60,303 nt of DNA from Mycolicibacterium pyrenivorans (GCF_025821625.1 NZ_JACKSH010000028.1:1-60303); one strand, 5' to 3'; counted from the stretch's first letter, positions 27,930 to 37,128 are shown. Notes: generated by a model from the letters alone, not told the origin. Program-made: numbers and translations.

Positions 27930-28494
27930 ATGATCAACTGGATGCTTCGTACCGCTGCTGCGTGTGTCGCTGTCGGCCTGGCCCTGTTGGTCGCCCCGGC
28001 CGCGCACGGCCAGCCCGAGAACCCGTTGGTGCCTCGTGGACGCCGCGGCGCAGCGCCTCCAGGTCGCTGAACCCGTTGCCGCCACCAAGTTCCTCGACGG
28101 TGGCCTCATCGAAGACCCGGTCCGAGAGCAGCAGGTCCTCGACGCCGTGGCCGCCGACGCGACGAACCGGGCCATCGACCCCGGGTACGTCACGACCATC
28201 TTCCGCGACCAGATCGACGCCACCGTCGCCATCGAGTACCAGCGGCTGGCGCAGTGGAAGCTCGACCCGGCCGCCGCACCTGCCGACGCCCCCGATCTGG
28301 CGTCGTCCAGGGCCACGATCGACGGACTCAACCGGGCGATGGTGACCGAGATGGCCGACCAGTGGCAGGCGCTGCACTCGCCGTCCTGTACCGCCGATCT
28401 CGACGCCGCCACGGCGGCGGTGGCCCAGGCCCGCGCCCTGGACCCGCTGTACCGGCAGGCCGTCGACTTCGCGACCCGCAACTACTGCCGGTAG
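27930..28494 (+). pseudogene. Secreted chorismate mutase (AroQ gamma type) with frameshift
   Basis: ATG at 27930 encodes a clear signal peptide (MINWMLRTAAACVAVGLALL then VAPAAHGQPENPL) but this frame stops at 28070. The mature domain continues in the next frame from about 28033: LVDAAAQRLQVAEPVAATKF, YVTTIFRDQIDATVAIEYQR, SCTADLDAATAAVAQAR and a final NYCR. The two Cys match the disulfide of secreted mycobacterial chorismate mutase (Rv1885c). A single-base insertion, or loss of two bases, near 28023-28033 explains it. An alternative GTG start at 27964 in the second frame would give a product without a signal peptide. It may be a real pseudogene or a sequencing error. Confidence 0.75.
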
Positions 28495-28515
28495 ACGTGG
28501 AATCATGTCCGTGAC

Positions 28516-29157
28516 ATGAAGAGCACGGGCGTGGGAAACAACGGCGGTGATGCCGACAGAAGCGACTTCCGGCAGCGACTGCTCGATGCCCTCGAGGCGT
28601 CGATAGCCGAGGGCGGGTACGCCAGGACGACGGTCGCCGACATCGTCCGCCGAGCCAAGACGTCACGGCGTACGTTCTATGAGCATTTCGACAGCAGAGA
28701 CGCGTGTTACGTCGCGCTGCTCTCCGAGGCGAACGACGATCAGGTCAGGCAGATCTCCGAGGCGGTCGACCCCAGCGCGCCGTGGCAGAAGCAGGTGCGC
28801 CAGGCGGTCGAGGCGTGGATCTCCTCGGGGGAGGCGCGGTCCGCGCTGATGCTCAGCTGGATCCGGGATGTGCCGGCGCTGGGTGCCGCCGCGCGGGGGC
28901 TGCAGCGCGACGCGATGGAGAGCTTCATCGACATGGTCGGCACCCTAGGCGCCACCGACGAGTTCCGGGCGGCGGGCGTCGGACCGGTGTCGCGCAGGCG
29001 CATCATCATGCTCCTCGGCGGTCTGCGGGAGTTGACCGCGATCACCGTCGAGGAGGGCGGGCGGATGAGCGACGTCACCGACGAGGCGGTGGACGCCTCG
29101 ATCGCCCTGCTGAGCCCGCACCCTCAGACCGACGCGGTGGACCTCGCGCGCTCGTAG
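28516..29157 (+). CDS. TetR-family regulator
   Basis: A 213-residue protein with HTH residues [40 protein letters not shown] (about 17-60) and a C-terminal helical domain. The last 34 bases overlap the convergent MBL gene. No clear operator is visible just upstream. The regulated gene is unknown. Confidence 0.85.
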   Translation: MKSTGVGNNGGDADRSDFRQRLLDALEASIAEGGYARTTVADIVRRAKTSRRTFYEHFDSRDACYVALLSEANDDQVRQISEAVDPSAPWQKQVRQAVEAWISSGEARSALMLSWIRDVPALGAAARGLQRDAMESFIDMVGTLGATDEFRAAGVGPVSRRRIIMLLGGLRELTAITVEEGGRMSDVTDEAVDASIALLSPHPQTDAVDLARS

Positions 29158-29915
29158 AGCGTCGGGTCGTGGGAACAGACGATCAGAAGGTCGGATTCCC
29201 CGCGCCGGTACAACTCCACGAGCCGGGCGTGGTTCTCCCCGACCATCCCCCGGTCGAACGCGACCACCTTCTCGAAAGCGGTCAGCACCGGTACCCGCGG
29301 GGCGTCGTCGAGCGTGCCGTGTTGATAGAAGGCGTCACCGGCGTGCAGAACCCACCGGTGACCGGCGTCCACCGCGACACAGGCATGTCCGCGCGTGTGG
29401 CCCGGCAGCGGCACCAACACGAAGCCGGGAGCGATCTCCGTCAGCTCCCTTGCGGTGGCGAACCCACGCCAGGCCTCACCGTCGACGTCGTGCTCGACGA
29501 TCTTGGGTCCGTGCGCCCACTGGGCGCTGCGGAACCGGATCCTGTCGCCGAACGCGCGGGACCGCATGGCGCCGAGGGCTTCCGAAGCGGTGACGTGGAT
29601 CTGCGCGTCGGGGAAATCCGCGATACCGCCGATGTGATCGGCGTCGAAGTGGGTGACGATGATGTGGCGGACGTCGGAGCGTCGGTACCCGAGCTTCTCG
29701 ATCTGGCCGAGGGCGGTTTCGCCCGGATCGAACGCCGGCCGGAAGAAGCGTCGGCGGATCCGCCCGAAGCGTGCGGGGCTGTGGCAGTCGAGGGAGCCGA
29801 AGCCGGAGTCGACCAGGACCAACCCGCCAGCGGACTCGACCAGCAGCACGTGACACACCAACGTGCCCGTCCCCAGCGGCCGCATCGTGCCGCAGTTCAG
29901 GTGATGAACCTTCAC
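29124..29915 (-). CDS. Metallo-beta-lactamase-fold hydrolase (lactonase-like)
   Basis: A 263-residue protein. The metal site is [10 protein letters not shown] near 88-97 (an HxxxDH variant in which Phe-Asp replaces HxH spacing), with later LPGHTRGH and HAGDAFY supplying further ligands. It resembles N-acyl homoserine lactonase-type MBL proteins. The GTG at 29915 (start [15 protein letters not shown]) has a G-rich site upstream. Its promoter region holds an operator copy (29992-30009) shared with the gene at 30763, so the TetR at 30036 probably controls it. Confidence 0.85.
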   Translation of the reverse strand: MKVHHLNCGTMRPLGTGTLVCHVLLVESAGGLVLVDSGFGSLDCHSPARFGRIRRRFFRPAFDPGETALGQIEKLGYRRSDVRHIIVTHFDADHIGGIADFPDAQIHVTASEALGAMRSRAFGDRIRFRSAQWAHGPKIVEHDVDGEAWRGFATARELTEIAPGFVLVPLPGHTRGHACVAVDAGHRWVLHAGDAFYQHGTLDDAPRVPVLTAFEKVVAFDRGMVGENHARLVELYRRGESDLLIVCSHDPTLYERARSTASV

Positions 29916-29991
29916 GGCTGCCCCCCAAGACTTTGAGCGACAAGTCAAGGCGACGGAAACGTCGACTGTCAATGCGGGCGAGGGCCCTGCC

Positions 29992-30009
29992 GTTTTGTCA
30001 ATCTTGACG
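29992..30009. promoter_or_regulatory. TetR operator copy 1
   Basis: GTTTTGTCAATCTTGACG, in the divergent promoter of the MBL gene and tetR. It differs at one base from the reverse complement of copy 2 (30719-30736). Confidence 0.75.
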
Positions 30010-30035
30010 GTTCGGGGGTGGGGTAGCTTACGCAC

Positions 30036-30641
30036 ATGGTCCGACCGGCCCAGACGGCCCGCAGCGAGCGCACCCGCGAAGCGCTGCGACAGGCGGCGGT
30101 GGTCCGGTTCCTCGCCCAGGGCGTCGAGGACACCTCTGCCGAGCAGATCGCGGCCGACGCCGGGGTGTCGCTGCGGACGTTCTACCGGCACTTCGCGTCC
30201 AAGCACGATCTGCTCTTCGCCGACTACGACGCCGGGCTGCACTGGTTCCGTTCGGCGCTGGCGGCACGCTCGCCCGACGAGTCGATCATCGAATCGGTGC
30301 AGTCGGCGATCATGGCCTCGCCCTACGACGACTGGGCCGTCACCAAGATCGCCTCGATGCGCGCGCAGGAACTCGACGCGGGACGCATCGTGCGCCACAT
30401 CCGTCAGGTCGAAGCCGATTTCGCCGAGGCGATCGAGGCGCACCTCGCCGGCGTGGACCCGCCGTCGCCCGGTACCGACGCCCGGATGCGCGTCACCGTC
30501 ACCGCACGGTGCATCGCGGCCGCGGTATTCGGTGCGATGGAGGTCTGGATGCTCGGCGAGGACCGCTCGCTGCCCGAACTGGATCGGCTGTGCCGGCACG
30601 CGCTCGAGCTGCTGCGGACGGGCATCGACGACCGAATCTGA
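30036..30641 (+). CDS. TetR-family regulator of the MBL and desaturase-like genes
   Basis: A 201-residue protein with a canonical HTH ([40 protein letters not shown], about 25-65) and a C-terminal helical domain of the mycofactocin/TetR_C type. Two nearly identical operators flank it, one before its own start and one before the next gene, so it probably autoregulates and controls both neighbours. ATG at 30036. Confidence 0.88.
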   Translation: MVRPAQTARSERTREALRQAAVVRFLAQGVEDTSAEQIAADAGVSLRTFYRHFASKHDLLFADYDAGLHWFRSALAARSPDESIIESVQSAIMASPYDDWAVTKIASMRAQELDAGRIVRHIRQVEADFAEAIEAHLAGVDPPSPGTDARMRVTVTARCIAAAVFGAMEVWMLGEDRSLPELDRLCRHALELLRTGIDDRI

Positions 30642-30706
30642 CCGCCGGAATTGCATTCCGGCAGGCGCGTTCTCGATCTTTTCCTGCTGGAATGCAATTC
30701 CGGCGG
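30642..30706. repeat. Long inverted repeat with palindromic arms
   Basis: Arms 30642-30665 and 30683-30706 (24 bp each, one mismatch that still allows G-U) enclose a 17-nt loop. Each arm is itself nearly palindromic: CCGGAAT-TGC-ATTCCGG. It could terminate tetR transcription, but there is no T-run, and the nested symmetry suggests a mobile palindromic element. Confidence 0.7.
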
Positions 30707-30718
30707 ACCTCGGAGTTT

Positions 30719-30736
30719 CGTCAATATTGACAAAAC
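30719..30736. promoter_or_regulatory. TetR operator copy 2
   Basis: CGTCAATATTGACAAAAC, whose core GTCAATATTGAC is a perfect 12-bp palindrome. It lies 26 bases before the desaturase-like ATG. Confidence 0.8.
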
Positions 30737-30762
30737 TGTTACGGTCGTGTCAGCCTCAGCCG

Positions 30763-32325
30763 ATGACGGACTTCGACGCGATCGTCGTGGGAGCGGGCCA
30801 CAACGGCCTGACCGCAGCGGCGCTCATGCAGCAGGCAGGGTTGCGCACCCTGTGTCTGGATTCCAAGCTCTACGCAGGCGGGATGGCCTCGACCGTCGAA
30901 CTCTTCGACGGCTACCGGTTCGAGATCGCCGGTTCGGTGCAGGTGCCCACCTCGGCGGTCGTCAGCCGGGCCCTCGGACTCGACGACCTGCCCACGGTCG
31001 ACCTCGAGGTGATGTCCGTGCAGCTGCGCGGGATCGGCGACGACCCCGTCATCTACTACACCGACCCGATGAAGCTGCTGACGCACCTCAACGAGGTGCA
31101 CGGGGCAGAGGCCGTCAACGGTATGGCGGGACTGATGGCCTGGTGTCAGGCGCCGACGCGGGCCCTGGGCCGCTTCGACGCGGCGCTGCCGCCGAGGACG
31201 CTCGACGAGATGTACGCCTGTGCCACAAATGAATTCGAGCGGCAGGCGATCAGTGACATGTTGTTCGGGTCGGTCAGCGACGTGCTCGACCGCTACCTGC
31301 CGGACCGGGAGAAGCACGGCGCGTTGCGCGGCATGCTGGCGTTCCTGGCCGTCAACACCACCTACCGCGGACCCGCGACGCCGGGCAGCGCCGCGGCGCT
31401 GGCGTTCGGACTGGCCGTGCCCGACGAGAACGCCACGCTGATCAAGAAATTCCGCGGCGGAATGGGGGCGGTGACCGAGCACCTTCTGGGAATGTTCACC
31501 ACCGCGGGCGGCGAACTACGCCTTCGCAGCAAGGTCGAGGGGATCGTCGTCGGCGACGGCCGGGTCACGGGGGTGCGACTGGACGACGGGTCGATGCTGA
31601 ACGCCCCGGTGGTCGTCTCCGGTGTCGCACCCGATCTCACCGTGAACGGCCTGATCGATCCCACCGCGACACCGTCCGACATCCGAGAACGCTTCTCGCA
31701 CATCGATCATCGCGGAAGCTATCTGCAGATGCACTTCGCGCTCGACGGCACGCCCACATTCGCCGAGCCGTACGAGGTGCTCAACGACCCGGAGTACCAG
31801 TCCGCCATCGGCATCTTCACCACACCCGAGGACCTGCAGCAGCAATGGGAAGACTCCCGGCGCGGCGTCGTGCCCGTAGACCCGGCGATCGCGCTGCAGA
31901 TCCCGTCGGCCAACGATCCCGGCCTGGCCCCGCCGGGCAAGCATGCGGCGTCGGCGTTCTCGCTGTGGTTCCCGATCGAGGACAGCGAGTCGAGCTACGG
32001 CGACATGAAGGCCGAGATGGGCCGCAATGTCATCGAGAAGATCACGAGGCTGGCACCCGACTTCGAGAGCCTGATCCTGCGCCACACCACGTTCACGCCC
32101 AAGCACATGGGCACCATGTTCGGCGCTCCGGGAGGGGACTACTGCCACGGACTGATCCACCCGGAGCAGATGGGCCCCAACCGCCCCGGACCGAAAGGCT
32201 ATGTCGACCAGCCGGTTCCGATCGACGGGCTGTACCTGGCCAGTGCCGGGTGCCACGGTGGTCCCGGCATCACGTTCATTCCCGGCTACAACGCCGCCCA
32301 GCAGGTCCTGGCCGACCGGGGCTGA
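30763..32325 (+). CDS. Phytoene-desaturase-like FAD oxidoreductase
   Basis: A 520-residue flavoprotein of the CrtI/PYROXD2 group. The N-terminal dinucleotide motif is AIVVGAGHNGLTAAALMQQA; GGMGAVTEHLLGMFTTAGGEL near 237 and the C-terminal GLYLASAGCHGGPGITFIPG complete the FAD fold. A frame extending upstream through the tetR region is a shadow; ATG at 30763 is correct by alignment to the FAD motif. Controlled by operator copy 2. The substrate is unknown; no carotenoid genes are adjacent. Confidence 0.85.
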   Translation: MTDFDAIVVGAGHNGLTAAALMQQAGLRTLCLDSKLYAGGMASTVELFDGYRFEIAGSVQVPTSAVVSRALGLDDLPTVDLEVMSVQLRGIGDDPVIYYTDPMKLLTHLNEVHGAEAVNGMAGLMAWCQAPTRALGRFDAALPPRTLDEMYACATNEFERQAISDMLFGSVSDVLDRYLPDREKHGALRGMLAFLAVNTTYRGPATPGSAAALAFGLAVPDENATLIKKFRGGMGAVTEHLLGMFTTAGGELRLRSKVEGIVVGDGRVTGVRLDDGSMLNAPVVVSGVAPDLTVNGLIDPTATPSDIRERFSHIDHRGSYLQMHFALDGTPTFAEPYEVLNDPEYQSAIGIFTTPEDLQQQWEDSRRGVVPVDPAIALQIPSANDPGLAPPGKHAASAFSLWFPIEDSESSYGDMKAEMGRNVIEKITRLAPDFESLILRHTTFTPKHMGTMFGAPGGDYCHGLIHPEQMGPNRPGPKGYVDQPVPIDGLYLASAGCHGGPGITFIPGYNAAQQVLADRG

Positions 32326-32327
32326 GG

Positions 32328-32477
32328 TCAGGTGGCCGGGCCGCTGGGCGTGGCACCGCCTTCGTCGGACCAGTCGGCACCCTCGTCGGTGCCCTTCGAC
32401 GGATCGCTCAGGACGTCGTTGTCGGCGTCGTCGGATCCCGCATCGGACTCGGTGGTCTTCGGCTTGTCTTTCGTCAC
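32328..32477 (-). CDS. Small acidic protein, 49 residues
   Basis: GTG at 32477 to TGA at 32330-32328, beginning MTKDKPKTTESDAG and rich in Asp, Ser and Gly, with SDPSKGTDEGADWSDEGG in the second half. No hydrophobic segment. I recall similar short acidic hypotheticals in mycobacteria but cannot name a family. The stop lies just beyond the end of the desaturase-like gene, on the opposite strand. Confidence 0.6.
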   Translation of the reverse strand: MTKDKPKTTESDAGSDDADNDVLSDPSKGTDEGADWSDEGGATPSGPAT

Positions 32478-32510
32478 TGGTGAGTACTACCCCGTGGACG
32501 TCCGGTTGAC

Positions 32511-32861
32511 TCAGCCGCGCGCCCGAAGCTGTGCCATCCAGTCGGCCGGGACGCGGCCGCGGGGTCCGGGCACCGTCTGGTCCGCGGGCCGGCTCTGCGG
32601 CGCAGCGAGTTCCAGACCGTCGTAGTAGTCATTGGTGTCGAAGTTCCAGAACCAGTCCTCGCCCGGCTCGAACGACCGGATGATGGGGTGACCGGTGGCG
32701 CGCCAGTGCGCGGACGCATGCCGCGCCGGCGAATCGTCGCAGCACCCGATGTGTCCGCAGGCGGCGCACCGCCGCAGATGCACCCACCACCCGCCGTCGG
32801 CGTCGCATTCGACGCACCCTGTGCCGCTCGGGGGAACCGTGGGATCGATTGCCGCGCTCAC
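32511..32861 (-). CDS. UBP-type zinc-finger protein
   Basis: A 116-residue protein with a ZnF-UBP fold: CVECDADGGWWVHLRRCAAC then GHIGCCDDSPARHASAHWRA, and HPIIRSFEPGEDWFWNFDTN. All expected Cys/His ligands are present. Such stand-alone domains occur in many actinobacteria; the ligand (a free Gly-Gly or other C-terminus) is unknown. I chose GTG at 32861 (VSAAIDPTVPPSG) over the upstream ATG at 32903. Confidence 0.82.
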   Translation of the reverse strand: MSAAIDPTVPPSGTGCVECDADGGWWVHLRRCAACGHIGCCDDSPARHASAHWRATGHPIIRSFEPGEDWFWNFDTNDYYDGLELAAPQSRPADQTVPGPRGRVPADWMAQLRARG

Positions 32862-32943
32862 CCCGCCGAGCCTAGCGCCGCGCGTTGCCGCCAGTCGCCC
32901 CATCTCGATCCGAACGGCGACCCGCGTGGTCTATCGTCGCGCC

Positions 32944-33384
32944 ATGGCAACCAAGGATTCCCGCGAGGTCGTGATCGAGGCAACTCCCGAGCAGATCCTC
33001 GACGTCATCGCCGACGTCGAGGCGACCCCCACCTGGTCGCCGCAGTATCAGAAGGCCGAGATCCTCGAGAGCTACGACACCGGCAGGCCCAAGAAGGTCA
33101 AGATGACGGTCAAGGCGGCGGGCCTGACCGACGAGCAGGTGATCGAGTACACCTGGGGGGACGACGAAGTCACGTGGACGCTGGTGTCGGCCGGCCAGCT
33201 GAAGGCTCAGGACGCCGGATACACGCTCACACCCGAGGGCGACAAGACCCGGGTGCGGTTCGACATCGCGATCGACCTGTCCGTGCCGATGCCGGGCTTC
33301 ATCCTGAAGCGCACGATGAAGGGCGGCGTGGAGACCGCGACAGAAGGCCTGCGCAAACAGGTGCTCAAAGTCATCAAGGGGTGA
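32944..33384 (+). CDS. SRPBCC-family protein 1
   Basis: A 146-residue START-like protein: SREVVIEATPEQILDVIADV, TPTWSPQYQKAEILESYDTG and a C-terminal helix. SRPBCC (polyketide cyclase/dehydrase) proteins bind hydrophobic ligands in a helix-grip pocket. It is the first of three paralogues here, matching M. tuberculosis Rv0854, Rv0856 and Rv0857 in order. The role is unknown, probably lipid-related. Confidence 0.88.
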   Translation: MATKDSREVVIEATPEQILDVIADVEATPTWSPQYQKAEILESYDTGRPKKVKMTVKAAGLTDEQVIEYTWGDDEVTWTLVSAGQLKAQDAGYTLTPEGDKTRVRFDIAIDLSVPMPGFILKRTMKGGVETATEGLRKQVLKVIKG

Positions 33385-33696
33385 CCGGAGGGGGTCTCTC
33401 GCCCGGCGGGTGCTGTCTCTCGGATGGCGTGCACGACGAAGGCCCTCGGCCCCCGCGTCACCGCCGTCCCCACCTGAAGTGAAGCCGTCCTCAGCAAACA
33501 TCTGCGTGCCCGACGAAACCCCGGTGACGAGGGACGCCGTCAGCAGGCGGCACCGGCGCCGCTGTTCTCGCGCACTCCGTGCGGACCCGGCGACTGCGCC
33601 GCCGGAAACGTACGACCGCGCCCGGATCAGCTGTTGATCTTGATTAGCTGCAGTGCCCATTGCGCGAGGCCTCTAATGTGACTAGGATTTGCCAGT
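33385..33696. other. Intergenic region with leaderless promoter for SRPBCC 2
   Basis: No gene is visible in these 312 bases. Near the end, TTGCGC (33660-33665), a 17-bp spacer and TAGGAT (33683-33688) form a good promoter, placing the transcript start at or one base before the ATG at 33697. Confidence 0.55.
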
Positions 33697-34140
33697 ATGG
33701 CGGTGCGAGCTTCGAGCGAAGTCGTCATCGAGGCGCCGCCCTCGATGATTCTGGACGCGTTGGCCGATATCGAAGGGGTGGCGTCCTGGTCGGCGGTGCA
33801 CAAGGACGCCGAGGTGCTGGACCGCTACCCCGACGGCCGGCCGCACCACGTGAAGGCGACGGTCAAGATCATGGGGATCGCCGACAAGGAGTTGCTCGAG
33901 TACCACTGGGGTGACGACTGGGTGGTGTGGGACGCGGCCCAGACGTTCCGGCAGCGCTGTCAGCACGGCGAGTACAACCTGACCCCCGAGGGCGAGGACA
34001 GAACGCGGGTCCGGTTCGACCTGATCCTCGACCTGGGGGCCCCGTTCCCGGGCTTCCTGGCCAAGCGGGCGAAGAAGATGGTGCTCGACATCGCGCTGGA
34101 GGATCTTCGCGAGCGCGTGACGCGTCCGGCATCCCGGTAG
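33697..34140 (+). CDS. SRPBCC-family protein 2
   Basis: A 147-residue paralogue with SSEVVIEAPPSMILDALADI, SWSAVHKDAEVLDRYPDGRP and HWGDDWVVWDAAQTF. Unlike protein 1 it starts from a predicted leaderless ATG. It is followed seven bases later by protein 3, so the two form an operon. Confidence 0.88.
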   Translation: MAVRASSEVVIEAPPSMILDALADIEGVASWSAVHKDAEVLDRYPDGRPHHVKATVKIMGIADKELLEYHWGDDWVVWDAAQTFRQRCQHGEYNLTPEGEDRTRVRFDLILDLGAPFPGFLAKRAKKMVLDIALEDLRERVTRPASR

Positions 34141-34147
34141 CACGCTC

Positions 34148-34606
34148 ATGGCGATCCGGACTTCGCGGGAGTTCCTGATCGAGGCGCCTCGCGCCGCCGT
34201 CATGGACGCCCTCGCCGACGTGGATGCACTGCCGTCCTACTCGGCGATGCACAAACGGGTCGAGGTGGTCGACCGCTATCCCGAGGGCCGCCCGCACCAT
34301 GTCCGGGTGAAGGTGCGGGTCCTCGGTCTGGCCGACACCGAGGTGCTCGAATATCGTTGGGGTCCGGACTGGTTGGTGTGGGATGCCGAGCCGACGTCGC
34401 AGCAGTACGCCCAGCACGTGGAGTACCTGCTGCAGCCCGAGAACGACGGTCGGGCCACCCGGGTACGGGTGGACATCACCGTCGAGCCGGTGGCGCCGAT
34501 TCCCGACTTCCTCGTCAGGAGGGCCAGCGGCGCGGTGATCGACGCGGCGACCTCCGGGCTACGGCAGCTGGCGCTGCGCGGCCACCCTGAGCACCACGCC
34601 GAGTAG
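34148..34606 (+). CDS. SRPBCC-family protein 3
   Basis: A 152-residue paralogue with SREFLIEAPRAAVMDALADV, SYSAMHKRVEVVDRYPEGRP and a divergent C-terminal third. It is co-transcribed with protein 2. The three differ most in the pocket-facing middle, suggesting different ligands. Confidence 0.87.
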   Translation: MAIRTSREFLIEAPRAAVMDALADVDALPSYSAMHKRVEVVDRYPEGRPHHVRVKVRVLGLADTEVLEYRWGPDWLVWDAEPTSQQYAQHVEYLLQPENDGRATRVRVDITVEPVAPIPDFLVRRASGAVIDAATSGLRQLALRGHPEHHAE

Positions 34607-34637
34607 TTCGGCGCGCTCGGCGACGGTGCTCTGGGAA

Positions 34638-35813
34638 CTAGGCGCCGACCTGAAGCGTCCGCAACCGCCGGATCGCCTCGTCGAGGGTGTCGTCGCGCTT
34701 ACAGAAGGCGAAGCGCACCAAGTGGTTCCACTGATCGGCATGCGCTGCCCCGGGATCGCAGAACGCGGACATCGGGATGGCAGCGACGCCGACGCGCTCC
34801 GGTAGCTCTGCGCAGAACGTCGTGCTGTCGTCGTAACCGAGCGGTCGCGGATCGGCGCACAGGAAGTACGTGCCGAAGCTGTCGTGCACTTCGAAACCGA
34901 TGTCGGCCAGCGCCGAACCCAGCCTGTCGCGCCTGGACTGCAACGAGACCCGCAGCCCCTCCACCCACGCATCCTCGGTGGACAGCGCCTGAGCCACCGC
35001 GGGCTGGAACGGGGCGCCGCCGACATAGCTGAGGTACTGCTTGGCCGCACGAACACCCTTGATGAGTTCGCTTGGCCCGCAGGCCCATCCGATCTTCCAA
35101 CCGGTGACGTTGAACATCTTGGCCGCGCTGGAGATCGTGACCGTGCGTTCGGCCATCCCGGGGTACCCGGCCAGCGGCAGGTGACGGCGTCCGTCGAAGA
35201 CGAGGTGTTCGTAGACCTCGTCGGTGATGACCAGCAGATCGGCCGACACCGCCAGCTCGGCCAGTGCGCGCAGCTCGTCGTCGGTGGCCACGGTGCCGGT
35301 CGGATTGTGTGGCGAGTTGACGATGATCGCCTTGGTCTTGGGGGTGACGGCCCGCCGCAGGCCCTCGATGTCGATGGCGAAGCCCCGGCCGTCGGGCAGC
35401 ATCGGGACGGCGCGGCGATCGCAGCCGGCCATGGCGATGACGGGGGAGTAGGAGTCGTAGAACGGTTCGATCAACAGCACCTCGGAACCGGGTTCGACCA
35501 GTCCGAGCACCGACGCGGCAATGGCCTCGGTCGCGCCGACGGTGACGAGCACCTCGGTGTCGGGGTCGTACTCGATGCCGTAGCGGCGCTGGCGCTGCGC
35601 GGCGATCGCGTGCCGAAGCGGCGCGATGCCCAACCCGGGCGGGTACTGGTTGACGCCCTCGGCGATGGCGTTCTGGGCGGTCTTGAGCATCGCCGCCGGG
35701 CCGTCTTCGTCGGGGAAGCCCTGGCCGAGGTTGACCGCGCCGATCCGGGCCGCCAGCGCGGACGTCTCGGCGAAGATCGTCACCGCGAAGGGCCGCAACC
35801 GTTGAACCGTCAC
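34638..35813 (-). CDS. dapC: N-succinyldiaminopimelate aminotransferase DapC
   Basis: A 391-residue class-I aminotransferase. Substrate and cofactor motifs are NLGQGFPDEDGP near 27, NSPHNPTGTV near 165, and SSAAKMFNVTGWKIGWACG with the PLP lysine at about 232. In mycobacteria (Rv0858c) it makes N-succinyl-LL-2-amino-6-ketopimelate derivatives in lysine/DAP synthesis. It is convergent with the SRPBCC genes, as in M. tuberculosis. Confidence 0.9.
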   Translation of the reverse strand: MTVQRLRPFAVTIFAETSALAARIGAVNLGQGFPDEDGPAAMLKTAQNAIAEGVNQYPPGLGIAPLRHAIAAQRQRRYGIEYDPDTEVLVTVGATEAIAASVLGLVEPGSEVLLIEPFYDSYSPVIAMAGCDRRAVPMLPDGRGFAIDIEGLRRAVTPKTKAIIVNSPHNPTGTVATDDELRALAELAVSADLLVITDEVYEHLVFDGRRHLPLAGYPGMAERTVTISSAAKMFNVTGWKIGWACGPSELIKGVRAAKQYLSYVGGAPFQPAVAQALSTEDAWVEGLRVSLQSRRDRLGSALADIGFEVHDSFGTYFLCADPRPLGYDDSTTFCAELPERVGVAAIPMSAFCDPGAAHADQWNHLVRFAFCKRDDTLDEAIRRLRTLQVGA

Positions 35814-35823
35814 GGGTCGAAGC

Positions 35824-37050
35824 CTAGCGTCGGCCCACCTCCGGCGAATCCATCGCCGTGAGCCGGTGGATCTGGTGCTTGGTGGTCTGATACATCTCCC
35901 GCCACGTCCGATAGAGCTCGTGGTACATCGAGGCTCGGTGCGGGTCGGGTTCGATCGTCCTGGCGATGCGGGTCCAGTCGGCGGATCGGGGAAGAAGCCC
36001 TACGCCCACCGCCGCCATGAGCGCGCCGCCGAAGCTCGCGCCGATCGTCTGCTCGGGGACGAGCTGTGTGCGTCCCGTGATGTCGCTGACCGCCTGGGCC
36101 CAGATCGGGCTCCGCAGCCCGCCGCCGACGGCGACCACCCGACTGCTCGGCGCAGCGGAGTCGAAGACCTCCAGGATCTCGCGGACACCGAACGCGATGC
36201 CCTCGTAGGCGGCGCGCACGAGGTGGCCCCGTCCGTGCCGCAGGCTCAGGCCGGCGACGATTCCCCGGGCTAGGGGATCGAAGATCGGTGTTCGTTCCCC
36301 GGCCAGGTAGGGGAGCATGACGACACCGTCGCTTCCGGGCGGCACCGCCATTGCCTCCGCGGTGAGTTCGTCGAATGGTGCGTTGCCGGTGACATTTTGA
36401 ATCCAGTCGATCAGGCTGCCCGCAGTGGCTGTTCCCGCCGCCAGCGCGTAGGTGCCCCGTTCCACCCCGGCAGTCGTCCACAGTGCCGGATCGGTGTGGT
36501 AATCGGCGGCCACCTGGACGATGAACATCGTCGAGCCGTACATGAGCATGAGGTCGCCGGGGTCGCGCACGCCGACGGAAAACGCCTCGGCCAATGCGTC
36601 GACGGTTCCGGTGACGACCGGTGTTCCTGCCGGGATCCCGGTGGCCGCGGCCGCCGCCGCGGTCACGGTCCCGACCACCTCATCCGGCCACGCCAGTCTG
36701 GGCAGCGGGAGGTGACGGCAGATCCGTTGTGCCCATTCGTGGTTCCAGTCGAAGGACGATGTGTTGTAGAGCGGATCGCACTGGCTGGCGGTGTGGTGGT
36801 CCAGAACGTATTCGCCGGTCAGCTTCGCCGTGATGTACGAGTTCGAGCCGAACCACATGCCGGCGCGCGCGAAGACGGCGGGCTCGTTGCGGTGTATCCA
36901 CACCGCCTCGGCATCGACTTCCGCCCAGCCGGGACGAGGAAGATCCATCGCGTGGGGCGACGTCTCGGTCGCCAGCACCGTCCCCGATGCATCGGTGAGT
37001 ACCCCTTTGGTACTCCCGGTCCCGATGTCGATCCCAAGCAGTACGTCCAC
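35824..37050 (-). pseudogene. FGGY carbohydrate kinase with internal in-frame deletion
   Basis: A frame of 408 residues. The start MDVLLGIDIGTGSTKGVLTD is the FGGY phosphate-1 motif and the C-terminal VAVGGGLRSPIWAQAVSDIT the adenosine motif. FGGY kinases are usually near 490-500 residues. Here GWAEVDAEAVW (about residue 50) jumps straight to IHRNEPAVFARAGMWFGSN, which in the family is preceded by roughly 80-90 residues containing part of the sugar-binding domain. The reading frame is preserved. I infer a deletion that destroys activity; a shorter subfamily is the alternative. Confidence 0.6.
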
Positions 37051-37128
37051 GCGGTCACCGTAGCCTCGCCTGGCCGTCATGAATCGGGTTCGGGAATGAA
37101 TGCGCCGGGCGGGGCGCTGACTGCAGGC

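Noticed and set aside
29124..30656. Long N-terminal extension of the MBL hydrolase
   Set aside because: The extension runs antisense through tetR and over the operator; GTG at 29915 gives the normal MBL start.
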